Assembly: GCA_002715405.1 (NCBI GenBank)
Contig: PAZD01000042.1
Location: forward strand, 15,793 to 22,049
Reading direction: 5' to 3'
Length of the DNA: 6,257 nucleotides
Source of the DNA: Acidimicrobiaceae bacterium
Lineage (GTDB): Bacteria > Actinomycetota > Acidimicrobiia > Acidimicrobiales > UBA8592
A model generated the notes under the pieces. It was not told where the DNA came from. It was given only the letters and a program-made list of their open reading frames with translations, and ran no database searches. Within the stretch, counting starts at the first letter, position 1. Each line of letters begins with the position of its first letter. Shown in pieces: positions 5,022 to 6,257 of the stretch. Both the position numbers and the translations under genes were made by a program.

Positions 5022-6257
5022 AGATACTTCGCTTCCCGATCCTTCTAAGTCGATTACTCCTACAGGTGCATTGATCGAAGTTCTTCTAGTTCTGAAAGGC
5101 GATATTGCAACGAGGCGTGCTTGGAAGTTCATCTCAACGGATGGTTCAATCTGTAAGGTTTCTTCTCCGATTTCTTCGATGGCTACCCAGTCTTCTGCTA
5201 CTTGAAGTTCAAGCGAGAACCTAGTTCCAAGAGGTTTTCTTGCATTTATCGTCCAGATAACTTCAGAAACCACCCCAGAAATCCTGATCACATCAGGCAA
5301 GGCATCAAGTTCAAGGCTATGAGCAGGAATATTCTTCGTATCACTGTACGAGGCTGTCAAGCTTCCAAGCTGTATATCACCAGAGTCTGTCCGTAGGGTA
5401 AATTTGATGTCCGTGATTCCAGGTTCATCCGAGAGGAAATCTATTTCCGCATCAGATGGAAGCTCAAAGGCTTGTGAATCCATAATGGATGAATTCTCAA
5501 ATAGCTCAGATGCGTCATCAATATTTTCCGCAAACTCTGAGATTGCGATATGAGACAAGATCGGGTCTCGATTTCGTAGATAAGCGAGCAGTAATAGGCG
5601 AGAGAAACCTAAGAACAGTAACGCCCCAGCGCTAGCAGCGATGGGTATCCAAACGTTTGTTGAGCTGTCGCCCTCTGGGCTATCTTCCGTTGTTTTCTCT
5701 TGAGGGGTTGGAGTTGGTGACTCGACGTTCTCTTCCTCTGTATCAGTAAGGTCAAGGGTTTCTGGTTCTTCAATGTCGGTTCCGCAGTTTGGATCTGGGT
5801 CAGTTATACACTCTGGTGCTGCTTCGTCTGGGTCTGGGATAGTGTCGTCGTCGCAGTCGGCGTCAGTTATACACTCTGGTGCTGCTTCGTCTGGGTCTGG
5901 GATGGTGTCGTCGTCGCAGTCGGCGTCAGTTATACACTCTGGTGCCGGTTCATCACCGTCTGGGATGGTGTCATCGTCACAGTCGGCGTCGATAACACAA
6001 TTTGGTTCCACTTCGTCCGGGTCAGGTATTCCATCACCATCACAGTCCGAGGTTGCGCTACAAGAGAGAGTTACTTCAAGTGGGTCAGGTATTCCATCGC
6101 CATCACAATCAGAAGATGTTGCACAAATAAGTACGATTTCGTCTGGGTCTGGGATAGTGTCGTCGTCGCAGTCAGCGTCAGTTATACACTCTGGTGCTGC
6201 TTCGTCTGGGTCTGGGATGGTGTCGTCGTCACAGTCAGCGTCAGTTATACACTCTGG
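5013..6257 (-). CDS. Surface protein with thrombospondin type-3-like repeats, one membrane helix and an unknown C-terminal domain (N-terminus missing)
   Basis: The frame is open to the right edge, so the start codon is outside the window; 414 C-terminal residues are visible. The GTG at 6009-6011 is an internal valine codon, because repeat units continue in frame upstream of it. Residues 1 to about 160 are tandem 21-residue repeats rich in Asp with two Cys per unit (DCDDDTIPDPDE or DCDGDGIPDPDE, then a Cys), resembling calcium-binding thrombospondin type-3 repeats. Residues 161-200 are an acidic Pro/Thr linker (ESPTPTPQEKTTEDSPEG). One hydrophobic helix spans about 201-227 (VWIPIAASAGALLFLGF onwards), followed by LRNRD, so the positive-inside rule puts the repeats outside and the C-terminus in the cytoplasm. 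Residues 230-275 are acidic and Ser-rich; 280-400 alternate in a way that suggests beta strands and match no family I know. There is no LPXTG sorting signal. Adhesion, calcium-dependent surface structure or sensing are possible; none is shown. Confidence 0.85.
   Translation of the reverse strand, partial: PECITDADCDDDTIPDPDEAAPECITDADCDDDTIPDPDEIVLICATSSDCDGDGIPDPLEVTLSCSATSDCDGDGIPDPDEVEPNCVIDADCDDDTIPDGDEPAPECITDADCDDDTIPDPDEAAPECITDADCDDDTIPDPDEAAPECITDPDPNCGTDIEEPETLDLTDTEEENVESPTPTPQEKTTEDSPEGDSSTNVWIPIAASAGALLFLGFSRLLLLAYLRNRDPILSHIAISEFAENIDDASELFENSSIMDSQAFELPSDAEIDFLSDEPGITDIKFTLRTDSGDIQLGSLTASYSDTKNIPAHSLELDALPDVIRISGVVSEVIWTINARKPLGTRFSLELQVAEDWVAIEEIGEETLQIEPSVEMNFQARLVAISPFRTRRTSINAPVGVIDLEGSGSEVSPE
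5815..6257 (-). repeat. Tandem 63-bp (21-residue) repeat array, open at the right edge
   Basis: Seven full units lie at 5815-5877, 5878-5940, 5941-6003, 6004-6066, 6067-6129, 6130-6192 and 6193-6255, and the next begins at 6256. A degenerate partial copy precedes the array on the C-terminal side, with GTCAGTTATACACTCT at 5799-5814 identical to the other units. Cysteines are spaced C-X14-C-X5-C throughout. Two unit types are seen: one with CDDDTIPDPDE (5815-6003 and 6130-6255) and one with CDGDGIPDP (6004-6129). Units 5815-5877 and 5878-5940 differ at one base, and 5878-5940 and 6193-6255 at two. The unit length keeps the frame. Confidence 0.93.

Noticed and set aside
6009..6011. GTG as the start of the repeat protein
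   Set aside because: The same frame stays open through four more repeat units to the window edge, so this GTG is an internal valine codon.
5815..6257. CRISPR-like array
   Set aside because: The periodic 63-bp units are contiguous, lack unique spacers, and encode an in-frame protein repeat.

Overview
The window holds five protein-coding genes, two of them cut by its edges, and no RNA gene, insertion sequence or CRISPR array that I can see. Moderate GC, a fused LivH-LivM permease, a lipoprotein with a Ser/Glu/Thr-rich linker, and a likely leaderless gene fit a free-living, possibly marine, actinomycete of the Acidimicrobiia type. That placement is inferred from protein style only and is tentative.

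Left part (1-3178, + strand): the 3' part of a fused LivH-LivM-type ABC permease is followed 25 bp later by a lipid-anchored periplasmic-binding-protein-like receptor. The two form one transport operon, nominally for branched-chain amino acids or similar small molecules. The LivF/LivG ATPases are not in the window and are probably further upstream.

Middle (3185-4348, - strand): a complete galactokinase (galK) converges on the transport operon with only 6 bp between the stop codons. It stands without galT, galE or a sugar transporter in view. Its 53-bp upstream gap is shared with a divergent gene and holds overlapping, oppositely oriented -10-like hexamers and a 12-bp perfect palindrome that covers the galK ribosome binding site.

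Right part (4402-6257): a small single-pass membrane protein with an Ig-like extracytoplasmic domain (+ strand) converges on a larger envelope protein (- strand) whose start lies beyond the right edge. The large protein has a tandem array of 21-residue, Cys- and Asp-rich repeats resembling thrombospondin type-3 calcium-binding repeats, an acidic Pro/Thr linker, one transmembrane helix and a C-terminal region of about 185 residues, predicted cytoplasmic, that I do not recognise. The repeat-membrane-unknown-domain architecture is the least ordinary thing in the window. I see no convincing evidence of a wholly new multi-gene system.
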